DNA of 64,000 nt, from assembly GCF_014712675.1 (NCBI RefSeq), contig NZ_JACXSI010000006.1:1-64000 (forward strand), given 5' to 3'. The stretch comes from Peribacillus faecalis (GTDB lineage: Bacteria; Bacillota; Bacilli; Bacillales; DSM-1321). Position numbers and translations under genes: made by a program. Below are positions 26,361-36,154 of the stretch, piece by piece. How positions within the stretch are numbered: the first letter of the stretch is position 1; each line of letters opens with the position of its first letter. Under the pieces are notes generated by a model that was not told the DNA's origin, made no database searches, and saw nothing but the letters and a program-made list of their open reading frames with translations.

Positions 26361-27217
26361 TTGATATTCTCCTTTATTTCAATAATCGATGGTATAACCA
26401 TCAGTATACTAATCACTGCATATTGAAAGGCGGTCGTGATCGACCATTCCAATGAAGCTATTTTCGGATAATAAAAGTAGTGAAATGATGGAAAGGACCA
26501 CAAACTAAGCAAAAATATAATGACAATGATAATCAGCATGGCCTCATCTTTTTTACGGAACGTAAAGATGGAGAAATTCGTTCTCTCCTTCAATCCATAA
26601 CCTCTTGCTTTCATCGATTCAGACTGATGAATCAGGTGTTCAAGAGCCCACAAAAAAGTACTTTTCAGTACACGAATACTGCCGAATAATCTGTCTGTCA
26701 TACTGTCGCTCGTGTAGAAACCAAGTGTTTTTTGTGCTTGATTCACTTTTTTGAATTGACTTTTAAACATCGGAATAAAGCGCATTGTCATCGAAAAATA
26801 TAATGAAAATGTAGGGATAATCCGTCCAAATAGATACAAGAATTTATCCGCAGACACGATTTCACTATACGATTTACACCAAAACAAAATGGTTACAACG
26901 AGAACACCTATATAAATTCCATATATGATGGCTTCTAATGTAATCGCATTGTCATTCATAAAAAATAAAACAGTGATGCCGTTATGAATAAATAATGGAT
27001 TGATCAATGCAATCAACAAAAATAAAAGTGAATAAAACCCCAGCTCTTTTACAACAACCTTGAACCGGTTTAGTATACTAAACAAGAGAATACTGCCTAA
27101 AAATGAAAAACCAACAACAATTGGATTGGCTGTCATCAAGGTCACAAACATCACTACGGCATAATATAAAAATAAAACAGTCGGATGAAACGAAGAAAAA
27201 TTTTTCAAATCAATCAC
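26333..27217 (-). CDS. ecfT: ECF transporter transmembrane (T) component, first module
   Basis: About 290 residues, five to six membrane helices, with the paired coupling motifs of EcfT (TMRFIPMFKSQFKKV and KARGYGLKER). It is a paralogue of the T protein at 19.2 kb; both begin around a SFHP motif. The frame opens with GTG at 27217; TTG at 27208 follows AGGTGATTGA at better spacing and may be the true start. It lies directly after a DUF4430 protein gene and overlaps its ATPase gene. Confidence 0.88.
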   Translation of the reverse strand: MIDLKNFSSFHPTVLFLYYAVVMFVTLMTANPIVVGFSFLGSILLFSILNRFKVVVKELGFYSLLFLLIALINPLFIHNGITVLFFMNDNAITLEAIIYGIYIGVLVVTILFWCKSYSEIVSADKFLYLFGRIIPTFSLYFSMTMRFIPMFKSQFKKVNQAQKTLGFYTSDSMTDRLFGSIRVLKSTFLWALEHLIHQSESMKARGYGLKERTNFSIFTFRKKDEAMLIIIVIIFLLSLWSFPSFHYFYYPKIASLEWSITTAFQYAVISILMVIPSIIEIKENIKWKYLRSKM

Positions 27218-27241
27218 CTAATCTCTTTAAAAAGAAGTTAA

Positions 27242-27772
27242 TTAAAACTCATAACCAAGGTCTCTTCCAAAATCACAGGTATAATGAAACTCAATAATGT
27301 CCCCGTCCTCCAATTCATACTGGCTGACACCATAGAGAGGAAATTCCCCATTCACCTTATACATCCAACCACTGAGGGGCCCGCATGAAAACTCGTATAA
27401 ATAATTAATTCCTTGTATATAGACGCTGTTATATACATTGGCATCTGCCCCTTGAAACTCCATTTGGATTTTGTGGTGACGAACGGCACGATGCAATATA
27501 TCAAACACTGTATCCCCCGGTCGCAGTACATAATCTGTTTTTGCCAAAATAATCCCGTCTTCAGGTACAAATTCACGAAGCTCCGGCTTCAATTGATCAA
27601 AATGATCCAATATCGTATCGCTGCGAATAGTGAGAGCAACTGTCTCAGAATCCTCCGTAATATCATCTGCATGAGTCAAATAATATTCATCAACCGATTG
27701 AATTTTTGTACCTGAGGCAATAATGACAATAAGGAGAATAACGAAGGCTAATGACAATAAATCTTTTCGCAA
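27242..27772 (-). CDS. Secreted/anchored DUF4430 protein (transcobalamin beta-domain-like)
   Basis: A 176-residue protein with an N-terminal hydrophobic signal/anchor and a C-terminal DUF4430 domain, recognised by GWMYKVNG and EDGDIIEFHYT. DUF4430 matches the small C-terminal beta-domain that closes over cobalamin in animal transcobalamin and intrinsic factor. The start is TTG at 27772 with GGGGGG seven bases upstream. There is no lipobox or LPXTG motif. A role in capping corrinoid at the cell surface is inferred from the domain and the riboswitch context. Confidence 0.8.
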   Translation of the reverse strand: MRKDLLSLAFVILLIVIIASGTKIQSVDEYYLTHADDITEDSETVALTIRSDTILDHFDQLKPELREFVPEDGIILAKTDYVLRPGDTVFDILHRAVRHHKIQMEFQGADANVYNSVYIQGINYLYEFSCGPLSGWMYKVNGEFPLYGVSQYELEDGDIIEFHYTCDFGRDLGYEF

Positions 27773-27793
27773 CGCATATCCCCCCTATTTCCG

Positions 27794-29704
27794 TTACCCA
27801 TCATAATCTGTTTGCCACTCTAGCTTTCTTTTAGCTTTTCGTTGTCTCATTCTCCAAATGATGCCTCCTGCAAGAACAAGTGCCAAAGCACCTAAAACTA
27901 TGGTGATATTACGTGCGCGTATTAAGTTATCAATTTGCGTTTTGGATTTTTTCACATCTTCATTATTCAAAATTTGCTGCTGATCATAAGCACTAAGCTG
28001 CTCGAAGCGATTGAATATTTCCTCGACTACTTCCTTATCCTTGATTGATAGATCACTAAACGGATAAAGCTTTTCAACTATGTCTTTATTTAACGCTTTA
28101 ATTTCCTTATTGATTTTGTCTAACCTCGTCTTCTTCTCTTTTAAATCCGTTAGAACATGTGAGTATTCATTTTGATTTTCCGCATTTTCTAACTTATCCA
28201 GCAATTTGACAACCTCGACATAATACTCCGTTGTCAATTCTTCAGGCAAACTGTTTACTTTTGCCTCATCATTCTCACTAAAATCTTTCTCTTCCATGAT
28301 GTATGCTCCATTAAATAGCGGGGTTACTGTTCCATTTCCATTTTCTGTTACTGCCATTTCACTAGAAATGAATGGTGATGTATTCTCTATTCCTACAGTT
28401 TTCATCGCATCAGATAATCGATGATAATTATAGACATACGAACGTTCCGAAGCCGGTATTTGTAAAAAGGATTCAAATATTTCGTTTATCTGATTCGTGT
28501 TCTTCTTTGATAGTTTGTCAGGCAAGTTGTCAATTGATTGTTTAATTGTTTCAATTTGTTCTCTTAACTCGCTATCTATTTCCGGACGAAAATCATATAA
28601 ACTTCTGTAACCTTCTTCGAAACGATACAAAGATATTAACGCATATAGCACTTGCTCACTTGCCATTGAATTTGATTCATCAGGCAGGGAAGTGGGGTTT
28701 TCTGGATTATACGTTTTTGAATGGACGAATCCACCGTCTTTCATTTTGTATTTTAAAATACCGTCCAAAAGCGTATTACCTTTTTTTATAAATCGCTTAT
28801 CTTTAAGAGGATCGATTCCAAGCGCTGTCAGAGCAACCATCACTTGCGCTGTACTTTCTGCATTTTCTTCTCCCCAACTTTCAAAGTCCCCATCACTCAA
28901 CTGAAGTGTCGACAATGCTTCCAATGCTTCATTCACCACTTGGCGAACCGTTTTCGTCACTGTTTTCCTTGTATTTTTCTGTTCATATGTATAGCTTTGC
29001 TCACTGTTATAGTAAGGAGCTAAAGCTTGCAAAGCCATTCCTGTCATGTCAGGCTCGGTCTGATCATTGTAAAAGGAAAATCCACCATCCGGTAACTGCA
29101 AACGCAAAATCGCTTCAATTATTGTATCTCTATCATAATAGGCATTGGCTGGGATACTATATCTCATGCTATCAAGCGTAATTAACCCCCATATCCAGCC
29201 ATTCATACCTTGAGCCCCTAAAGAAGCCTTCAAACCACGATTATATGTACCGTCAGCAATAAGATTAATATTATTTCCTTCCTTATCCTCACCAATTTGA
29301 GTCGGATCTCCTCCCATCGATAAAATTGCCAACGAAATCCGGTGCCATTCTGTTGCCTTTGTTTCATCCAGCTCATTTTTCCCTTTATATCGTTCACTGA
29401 CAACATCATCGATCACAGCCAAATATGCTTCATAATCATCGTTATAGCCGATTCTTCCTAAACCGATTGGATACCAATCTCCTGTCGTATCTCCGGCATT
29501 TTTTAAAAATACATTACTTAATAAGTAATCCCCGGTCTCTAAACCTACACTCTCTTTCTTCCAATTAATAATACCTTCGATGAGGTCGAGTAATTTTTCT
29601 GTCTCGACCTCTTCTGCCTTCGATGTTAACGGGAAGATGGTCAACATCAATAAGATTGATAAAATACTAGTAATCCATTTTATTTTCCTAGTTGCCATTT
29701 TCAT
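27794..29704 (-). CDS. Surface protein with transcobalamin/prenyltransferase-like alpha-alpha barrel
   Basis: A 636-residue protein: a signal peptide ending near SKAEE, an alpha/alpha-barrel (about residues 40-375) with terpenoid-cyclase-like repeats such as LQLPDGGFSF, MTGMALQALAPYY and MVALTALGIDP, a helical segment, then a C-terminal membrane helix (about 600-620) followed by Arg/Lys-rich residues. Animal intrinsic factor and transcobalamin have the same alpha6/alpha6 barrel fold for cobalamin. It lacks an LPXTG motif, so it is membrane-anchored at the C-terminus. The start has GAGGTG nine bases upstream. It stands beside two DUF4430 genes. Confidence 0.82.
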   Translation of the reverse strand: MKMATRKIKWITSILSILLMLTIFPLTSKAEEVETEKLLDLIEGIINWKKESVGLETGDYLLSNVFLKNAGDTTGDWYPIGLGRIGYNDDYEAYLAVIDDVVSERYKGKNELDETKATEWHRISLAILSMGGDPTQIGEDKEGNNINLIADGTYNRGLKASLGAQGMNGWIWGLITLDSMRYSIPANAYYDRDTIIEAILRLQLPDGGFSFYNDQTEPDMTGMALQALAPYYNSEQSYTYEQKNTRKTVTKTVRQVVNEALEALSTLQLSDGDFESWGEENAESTAQVMVALTALGIDPLKDKRFIKKGNTLLDGILKYKMKDGGFVHSKTYNPENPTSLPDESNSMASEQVLYALISLYRFEEGYRSLYDFRPEIDSELREQIETIKQSIDNLPDKLSKKNTNQINEIFESFLQIPASERSYVYNYHRLSDAMKTVGIENTSPFISSEMAVTENGNGTVTPLFNGAYIMEEKDFSENDEAKVNSLPEELTTEYYVEVVKLLDKLENAENQNEYSHVLTDLKEKKTRLDKINKEIKALNKDIVEKLYPFSDLSIKDKEVVEEIFNRFEQLSAYDQQQILNNEDVKKSKTQIDNLIRARNITIVLGALALVLAGGIIWRMRQRKAKRKLEWQTDYDG

Positions 29705-29726
29705 TCTCTATAACACCTCAGTTGCG

Positions 29727-31814
29727 TTACCATTCTTTATACCAGTCTCCTCCTGATCCTTGTCCCATGCCGCCATATCCACCAATATCTTTACCATAAT
29801 GTAAAGTAAATCGAACCCGTACAACATCACCATCATTTAAGTAGCTATCAGCAAACCCAAAGTTTGGATAACTACCATTGACGCTGTACATCCAGCCTGA
29901 ACCATTCGCAAAATCGAATTCCCCTAACGAATTTACATGATAAGATTCCGGATCATAAAAGTCCGAAGCTTCTTCAACAAGTTGCGCTAAATCCTCAGGA
30001 ATAGAAGGATTCGTTACCAAGTTCTCTTTAGTAATAACAGACAAGTAAAAATTATTCTCATGAGCTCCCGTAAATTCGTAGCCAAAACCATAATCGCTCA
30101 ACAGTTCATCTAAAATATAAGATGTCGGTTTCCCTTGATGAATGTCTACTTTTGTCGGAGGAATTAAATAACCTAATCCAACTGTTGATGCCTCAATGCT
30201 AATCGTTGCTGTACCAATTTGACCCCCATCTTCCACTGCTGTTCCATAAACCGTATATACTAAGGATGATGTTCTGCCTTCATCATCCCATGCCGTGACG
30301 ACAACTTTATTTTCGCCGTCTTTCAATACCAATTTATAACTTGTTTTCGTACTATCATCCCACGTATACGGTACACCAACCCCATTAACCGTTACTGAAA
30401 CTTTACTCCCTCTTATTCTTGTTCCTTCATAATCGACGGGCATGACATCCATCGTTATGATTGTTCCATTTTTGGTCATTCCATCCTTCAAATCTGTCTT
30501 AATAGTCGGCGCTTTCTCATCTTCTTTTGCATCTGACTCTTCTTGACCAGCTGGCTTCACGAACGACACAACATATTTTTGTATGACCGAATCATTTCCG
30601 CTACCTGCGGTTAACGTAATGTCATTCTCACCTTCTTGAAGGGTCAATTCATAATTTCCGTCCCCAGCAATGACATTACCTTCATGTTCAACAATTAGCT
30701 CAACATCTTTTCCACCGTCTGTTGCGGCAGCTTGGAACGTGAATTTTTCTGTTGTCACATCTTGGTCTCTTAAATCTGTCTCAATTTCTATCGTTGTTTC
30801 TTTCGGATCAAAAAGAATGATATATTCTTTTTCTTCTTTATTCCCTTCACGATCATCGGCGGAAATAGTAATAATATTTTTTCCTTTCTTAACGGTAGAC
30901 TCATACTGTTTATCGCTTGTTAGTTTCAATGAATCCCCATTCAAAGCAACTTTTACATCTACCGCTTCTCCATTACTTTCCGCTCTTGCCGTAAATATAA
31001 GTACTTCCTTCGTTACTTCCATTTCCTCTTCAAGGGATGTGTAAATGACAATCTCATTCTCTTTATAGTGAACTGTGTATTGTCTGGAAACTATAAAATG
31101 CTTTCCTTCTTCATCTTCATAAGTAATATTTATTTTGATTGCATTTTGCCCTTCACTTAACGTGACACTACCTTTAAATTCTTCGTCTAATTGTTCGTTT
31201 ACATATACATGCGTCTGTTTAACTAAATAAGAATGCTCTTTTTGTTTAATAACAAAAGCAAATTCCTCTACTGTTACCGTTTCATTATCAATAATGGATG
31301 TTGTGAAATATTCATTATTATTCGTGTCTTTAGCAGAACCTGAAACAATTTCAATGAATGAACTATCAGGATCATTTTTATTATCCGAATTCAAACCACC
31401 TTCTCCATTACCAGCAGAGTCTTCCGGATTTTCATTCGCTTTCTGTTCGCTTGATTCTTCTTTAGATTGTTCTTTTTCATTTATTTGATCTTGTTCTGTT
31501 TCTTGATCAGCCTCACCTTTTTTCTGATTGTCTTTCTCATGCTGTTCTTCTGGCTTATTTTCTAATTCCTTCTGATTATTTTCTTGAACATCTTCCGTAA
31601 AAATTAATTCTTTATTATGTCCTGATAATTGCAGGTGAGAACTATTTTCCGCAAAATCTTCAATTGGATTTTTCGGAACTGTAATGACTTGTTTACTGAA
31701 AGCATTGTTAACAGACACAGTTAAAAAAAGTATAAAAACAATAGAAACAATATATTTAATTACCGTGTGTCGAGAAGACAATCTTTTTTTTATTTGACTA
31801 AAAAAATTGTTCAT
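29727..31814 (-). CDS. Large membrane-anchored DUF4430 protein with Ig-like repeats
   Basis: About 695 residues. One N-terminal membrane helix (residues about 22-42), a Glu/Gln/Lys-rich disordered stalk (about 75-150), four or so Ig/cadherin-like beta repeats (about 160-530), and a C-terminal DUF4430 domain with GSGWMYSVNG and LNDGDVVRVRF, ending in a Gly-rich tail. ATG at 31814 is preferred over TTG at 31820 on spacing from AAGGA. The stalk suggests that the beta-domain is held away from the membrane, near the barrel proteins. Cobalamin binding is inferred, not shown. Confidence 0.82.
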   Translation of the reverse strand: MNNFFSQIKKRLSSRHTVIKYIVSIVFILFLTVSVNNAFSKQVITVPKNPIEDFAENSSHLQLSGHNKELIFTEDVQENNQKELENKPEEQHEKDNQKKGEADQETEQDQINEKEQSKEESSEQKANENPEDSAGNGEGGLNSDNKNDPDSSFIEIVSGSAKDTNNNEYFTTSIIDNETVTVEEFAFVIKQKEHSYLVKQTHVYVNEQLDEEFKGSVTLSEGQNAIKINITYEDEEGKHFIVSRQYTVHYKENEIVIYTSLEEEMEVTKEVLIFTARAESNGEAVDVKVALNGDSLKLTSDKQYESTVKKGKNIITISADDREGNKEEKEYIILFDPKETTIEIETDLRDQDVTTEKFTFQAAATDGGKDVELIVEHEGNVIAGDGNYELTLQEGENDITLTAGSGNDSVIQKYVVSFVKPAGQEESDAKEDEKAPTIKTDLKDGMTKNGTIITMDVMPVDYEGTRIRGSKVSVTVNGVGVPYTWDDSTKTSYKLVLKDGENKVVVTAWDDEGRTSSLVYTVYGTAVEDGGQIGTATISIEASTVGLGYLIPPTKVDIHQGKPTSYILDELLSDYGFGYEFTGAHENNFYLSVITKENLVTNPSIPEDLAQLVEEASDFYDPESYHVNSLGEFDFANGSGWMYSVNGSYPNFGFADSYLNDGDVVRVRFTLHYGKDIGGYGGMGQGSGGDWYKEW

Positions 31815-31820
31815 ATCCAA

Positions 31821-32000
31821 TGTCCTTTCTTTATAAGGAATTTCACCTCAATCATATATTGAATAAAGACCATCCCTATTCAAAGTGACGATATTTATTC
31901 AATATAAGATCACTTTATAATCGGTTCGGATCATCGTAAAAATACGACAATCCGAACCCGTTAAAAACTAATTCATCCTAGATTTTCTTACTAAAAACTA
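31821..32000 (-). promoter_or_regulatory. Hairpin-rich gap inside the cobalamin operon
   Basis: This is the only large gap in the operon (180 bases). On the minus strand it forms a long imperfect hairpin (GGTTCGGAT...ATCCGAACC with an inner TCGTA/TACGA) and a second repeat (ATATTGAATAAA/TTTATTCAATAT). Neither is followed by a T-run, so mRNA processing or stability control between the abundant first protein and the rest is more likely than termination. Confidence 0.5.
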
Positions 32001-35000
32001 TTAATCCAGTTTTTTTCTACGAGAGAAATAAGCAACGCTTCCAACTAGTACTAATACAACACCTATTAACAGCATGTTGAAATAATTTGTAGCTGTTTCC
32101 GGAAGTTTTGATCCTGAACCTGTAGTTTTTGTTTCCTTTCTCTCAGAAGAGGATTTGTCTTCATTCATTGACTGAGCTTGTCCATCATTTGTTGACTTTT
32201 CTGAATTACTATTCGTTACTGCTTCTTCTACTTTTTCTTGATTATTATTTATTTCTGGTTCTTCTACTTTTTCTTGGTTGTTATTTGTTTCCGGTTCCTT
32301 ATCTGCACTATTTTTATCTTGAATAATAGAAGTTGACTGAGAACCGGTAATATTGTTTACTATACCTTCTCCATTAATTGTTGCTTTTGCCTCTGCCTTT
32401 AAATTCTCTATTACTGCTTTCTTTGCAATTTCTAGAGTTACTTCAGCATTAACAGTTAAATTTGTAATAGTAGAAGATTCCATAATCTTAACGGTATTAG
32501 CTTGTTCAATAATAACGGATGTAATATTCCCTCCAATAACGACATCACCAGGAGTATTAATAACTACTGTGCCAACATTTGCCCCTTCATTATTAATAAA
32601 TCTCGTGCCATCTTTGTCTAAAATAATGACTTCTCCTAATTGACCGTTATTTGTCAATGTGTGAATTGCTACATTTTGAATTGTTGTATCACCATCAACT
32701 TTAGTGCTGTCTTCTATCACAACAGATGCATTCGGTGTGTTAACAAATAAATTCCCTTTAATTGTTGTATTTCTTAAGGTGATTTTTCCGTTAGCATCTC
32801 CATTAATGACAACATCCCCTGTAACTTCGATCGTTCCTTCTTCTGGCCCATAAACAACATCGGAAGTTCCGGAAGCAGTTAATGAAATATTTTTAGAGAT
32901 TTTACCCGCAATCAGCAACTTCTCCGATGCAATAGCTTGTTCCGCTGCTTGTTTGATTAATGCGTCAAGCTTAGATTGAATCGCTACGAGCAAGTCATAG
33001 TTTGTTACATACTGCTGTTGAGCAGATGTTAAGTTTTGATACGCTGCTTTCGCTGACAAAATTTCCGATTCACTCTCTATGCTGATAGCTGACTCTTTCG
33101 GTAAAGAATTGATTTGTTCTATCACTTTTATTGCAGCTTTTTTATCCTCTGCTTCTTTTAGCAATTGAATAAGTTTTGATTCTAAAGCAATTAATTTGCC
33201 ATGATTTTCAACATAAGCTTGTTGCTCCGTTGTTAATTTTGCAAATTGTGCTTTAACTTCTTCTACCTGTGTAAGATAATCCAAAGTTACATTAGCTTCC
33301 TCCGGCAATTTATCAATAATTGCCGATACCACTTTTGCAGCAGCTTGGTCTTTCATTTGTTGGTCGACCTCTAGCCCCAATTCCACTAATTTTGACTCCA
33401 ATGTCAAAAGAGTTTCATAGTTTGACACCCATTTTTGTTGCGTTACTGTTAATCTGTTAAATGCTGATCTTGCTGCTTGTACGCTTTCCTGATCGACTAA
33501 TGAAATAGAATCAGCTGCAGGAAGTTTCTCAATTAATGTAATTACTGAGTTAGCTGTTGCTTGCTCTTCTTGAATTTCCAGTAGCTCTGATAGTTTTGCC
33601 TCCGCTGCGACTAAAACGTCATAGTCTGTAACAAACACTCGTTGAGAGTCTGTCAATTGATCATATAATTGCCTTACTACTTTTACAGTTTCTTGGTCCT
33701 CTAACGTAAGTTTTTCTAGTTGAGGTAGTTTGGCAATCTGTTCGATAACTTCTTTCGCTATATCCTCATCACTTATCCATTTCGCAAAGTATTGTCGGTC
33801 TCCTAAACTTCCGGATGGTATAACCAATATTGCTTCTCCTGTCAGCTCTGCATTATCGTACCAGCCGCTGAATGTATGATTCTCATATGCCATTTCTTCT
33901 GCCACCGGTAGTACGATATCGGAATCTGCTATTGTATATTTTCCCTGTACTGATTCATTAATTAAGTGACCGCCATTCAACTCGTAGCTTATCGCATAAT
34001 CTGTGTTTTTGTATTGTGCATACAATTTGATTTCATGATTTGGAGTCGATAGTCGTTCTCCCGGTTTATACATTGCACCCGTTCCGTCAGCCTTCGTATT
34101 CCATCCAACAAATTCCTTACCATTCACCTTATGGCCTTCTCGAATTTCCATTACACTATATGGTGAATACTCTTTTGTATCTATTACTTCTTCATCAACT
34201 GATACGTATTGAGCTGTAAACTTTGTTGCCTTCATCCCTTTATATTGTCCGCTCGTCATGTCGGTCATATCATATAAATCATTTTCGCCCTTTAAAAAGC
34301 GATCATAAGCAATAAGTCCATATAGCGCTTGGTCTGTTGCCATCGCATTGACGCCTGTTCCAGAACCGCCTCCGCCATCATAACCTGCAGTTACGTGTTT
34401 AAAACCGCCCACTTCTGGCGATGATCCACTTCCATTCGCCCAGTATGTAAGCAATGCATCAATCATATTGTTTGTGAAAACACCTTCATACTCTTTTCCT
34501 TCTGTTATAAAATCAATTGTCTTGCCAATATGCTTTAATTCAATATTTTCCTGTAAAGGATCGATATCTAAAGCAGTAAGTGCTGTAATGACCTGTACGA
34601 TACTTTCTGAGCCAACAGATCCAAAACTAGCGTAACCTCCGTTTTCTCTTTGAATTAACGAAAGTACATAAATGGCTCTTTCTACTGCCTGGGCGAATTC
34701 TTCGTACGTATAGTCCTTTACTTTATTTCCTTTAGTATCCACAAAAGATACTAGTTCTGCTTCAAATTTTGTTCTGTCTAAATAATAAGGAGCTAACGCT
34801 TGCAATGCCATCCCTGTGATATCAGGATCCGGACTAGCGCCTGAAAGCGCCCAGCCACCAATCGTTCCATCTTTTTGTGTAATTTCTTTACTTAAAACAT
34901 AGCCAATCATTTTTCCAACTGTGTTGACATCAGCATTTGTTTCATCCTCATATAAATCGTATCCGCCTGTATTCATCGCGATTGTTACCCAAATTGGACC

Positions 35001-35783
35001 ATTAATCCCTTGTCTGTATGAAAATTTATAAGATTTTGATAATTTATCTATGAAATCATAGCCTTTTTCAATTGTAACAAATTGATTAACAGTACTTAGT
35101 TTGAAAACATTACCGGATTCGTCAGTAATCGTATTAGCTTCTTGATCCAAGTTGTATTTACCAGCCGGAAATTCAACGTATTGATTTGTATATTTATTCG
35201 TTTTATCATTCAATGCATTAAGATAAATTTTCTCTGGATTCTTTAACACTATTGAATTCCCGGATATAGGAACAGCATTCACAATGCCCGTATTCCAAGT
35301 AGTATAAGTCAGTAGATAATCACCGGGTGTACCGACATTTGTAATGTCATAGCCTAATGAAGAAAGAGCTAATATTAGCCTTGACCATTCAGTCGATTTA
35401 TTGCGGTCAAGTTCTCCCTTTTTCCCGATTACATAACCTTCAATCCCTTGTAAATACTTCTCAAAATAATTTTCGGGAATGTAATTGATGTAATCATAGC
35501 CTGTGTACATCCCCCTCAATAAATCCATAACGGACCATTCACCAAAAGTTGAACCCATCTTTGGCTCTGTAACCGTCTCCAAAATGTAACGTGATGAAGC
35601 ATTAATATAAAACCCTATATCGGGCTGCTCATCTTCCCAAAAGCGTAAGTCCAACTGCTTATGATCTTCTTTAGGATCAAATGCTGTCTTCGCAAATGGT
35701 TGAATCGGCATCATCGATAATATTAAGGTTAATACTATCAAGATTGAAAATAGCTTTTTACTAAAATTTCTATTAGTATTCAA
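32001..35783 (-). CDS. LPXTG-type surface protein with transcobalamin-like barrel, first gene of B12 operon
   Basis: About 1,260 residues. In order: signal peptide, alpha/alpha-barrel (about 60-530) with MTGMALQALAPYYL-type repeats, two Listeria-Bacteroides beta repeats (about 550-690), four helical repeats of about 75 residues (each with an LT..QQ.YV.NY..L core), a beta-helix-like stretch (TIKGNLFV and similar, about 1000-1150), a Glu/Asn-rich spacer, the sortase signal LPETA, a membrane helix and RRKK. TTG at 35783 is chosen because AAGGGGGAG lies six bases upstream. Cell-wall attachment by the operon's sortase and cobalamin capture by the barrel are inferred. Confidence 0.85.
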   Translation of the reverse strand: MNTNRNFSKKLFSILIVLTLILSMMPIQPFAKTAFDPKEDHKQLDLRFWEDEQPDIGFYINASSRYILETVTEPKMGSTFGEWSVMDLLRGMYTGYDYINYIPENYFEKYLQGIEGYVIGKKGELDRNKSTEWSRLILALSSLGYDITNVGTPGDYLLTYTTWNTGIVNAVPISGNSIVLKNPEKIYLNALNDKTNKYTNQYVEFPAGKYNLDQEANTITDESGNVFKLSTVNQFVTIEKGYDFIDKLSKSYKFSYRQGINGPIWVTIAMNTGGYDLYEDETNADVNTVGKMIGYVLSKEITQKDGTIGGWALSGASPDPDITGMALQALAPYYLDRTKFEAELVSFVDTKGNKVKDYTYEEFAQAVERAIYVLSLIQRENGGYASFGSVGSESIVQVITALTALDIDPLQENIELKHIGKTIDFITEGKEYEGVFTNNMIDALLTYWANGSGSSPEVGGFKHVTAGYDGGGGSGTGVNAMATDQALYGLIAYDRFLKGENDLYDMTDMTSGQYKGMKATKFTAQYVSVDEEVIDTKEYSPYSVMEIREGHKVNGKEFVGWNTKADGTGAMYKPGERLSTPNHEIKLYAQYKNTDYAISYELNGGHLINESVQGKYTIADSDIVLPVAEEMAYENHTFSGWYDNAELTGEAILVIPSGSLGDRQYFAKWISDEDIAKEVIEQIAKLPQLEKLTLEDQETVKVVRQLYDQLTDSQRVFVTDYDVLVAAEAKLSELLEIQEEQATANSVITLIEKLPAADSISLVDQESVQAARSAFNRLTVTQQKWVSNYETLLTLESKLVELGLEVDQQMKDQAAAKVVSAIIDKLPEEANVTLDYLTQVEEVKAQFAKLTTEQQAYVENHGKLIALESKLIQLLKEAEDKKAAIKVIEQINSLPKESAISIESESEILSAKAAYQNLTSAQQQYVTNYDLLVAIQSKLDALIKQAAEQAIASEKLLIAGKISKNISLTASGTSDVVYGPEEGTIEVTGDVVINGDANGKITLRNTTIKGNLFVNTPNASVVIEDSTKVDGDTTIQNVAIHTLTNNGQLGEVIILDKDGTRFINNEGANVGTVVINTPGDVVIGGNITSVIIEQANTVKIMESSTITNLTVNAEVTLEIAKKAVIENLKAEAKATINGEGIVNNITGSQSTSIIQDKNSADKEPETNNNQEKVEEPEINNNQEKVEEAVTNSNSEKSTNDGQAQSMNEDKSSSERKETKTTGSGSKLPETATNYFNMLLIGVVLVLVGSVAYFSRRKKLD

Positions 35784-35831
35784 AATCTCTCCCCCTTCTT
35801 TTTCTCTCAACACCAACTTCTATATGATTCC

Positions 35832-35872
35832 CAGCCAATAAAAAAAGCTCTTACCTTTACCAGATAAGAACT
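35832..35872 (-). terminator. Terminator of the B12-operon riboswitch
   Basis: On the minus strand, AGTTCTTATCT/AGGTAAGAGCT with a five-base loop is followed by seven T. It lies between the aptamer and the first gene, giving an OFF switch on B12 binding. Confidence 0.9.
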
Positions 35873-35961
35873 TCATACGTATGTAATCAATACTCTGAAA
35901 ATATATTATTTCCAGACTTACATATGCATACCTTATATCCAGGAAGGTGCTGCTAAACCTA

Positions 35962-36130
35962 ATATTTTGGCAAGTCTCCTGACTCAAGGGATTTTAAACG
36001 TTTCTTCCGCCTTCCCAGTTTTTACACCAGTGGCTTATTGGAAGTCACTCCCTATTACAGTGGCCGGTCCGTTCAGGATTTTCACCTGATTCCTTTTTCA
36101 TATTTGCTCGCAAGCAAATAACCAAAATAT
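35962..36130 (-). promoter_or_regulatory. Cobalamin riboswitch controlling the 19.5-kb operon
   Basis: On the minus strand P1 is ATATTTTGG/CCAAAATAT. The conserved blocks GGTGAAAATCC, CCGGCCACTGTAA, GCCACTG, GGGAAGG and the B12 box GAGTCAGGAGACTTGCC occur in order. Together with the downstream terminator it predicts repression of the whole surface-capture/ECF operon by B12. Confidence 0.96.
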
Positions 36131-36154
36131 TTATAAAATTGTTAAACTTTTTTC

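Noticed and set aside
32900-33780. Repeats in the large surface protein as a tandem DNA repeat
   Set aside because: The four helical units are similar at protein level only; the DNA is well diverged, so this is an old domain duplication.
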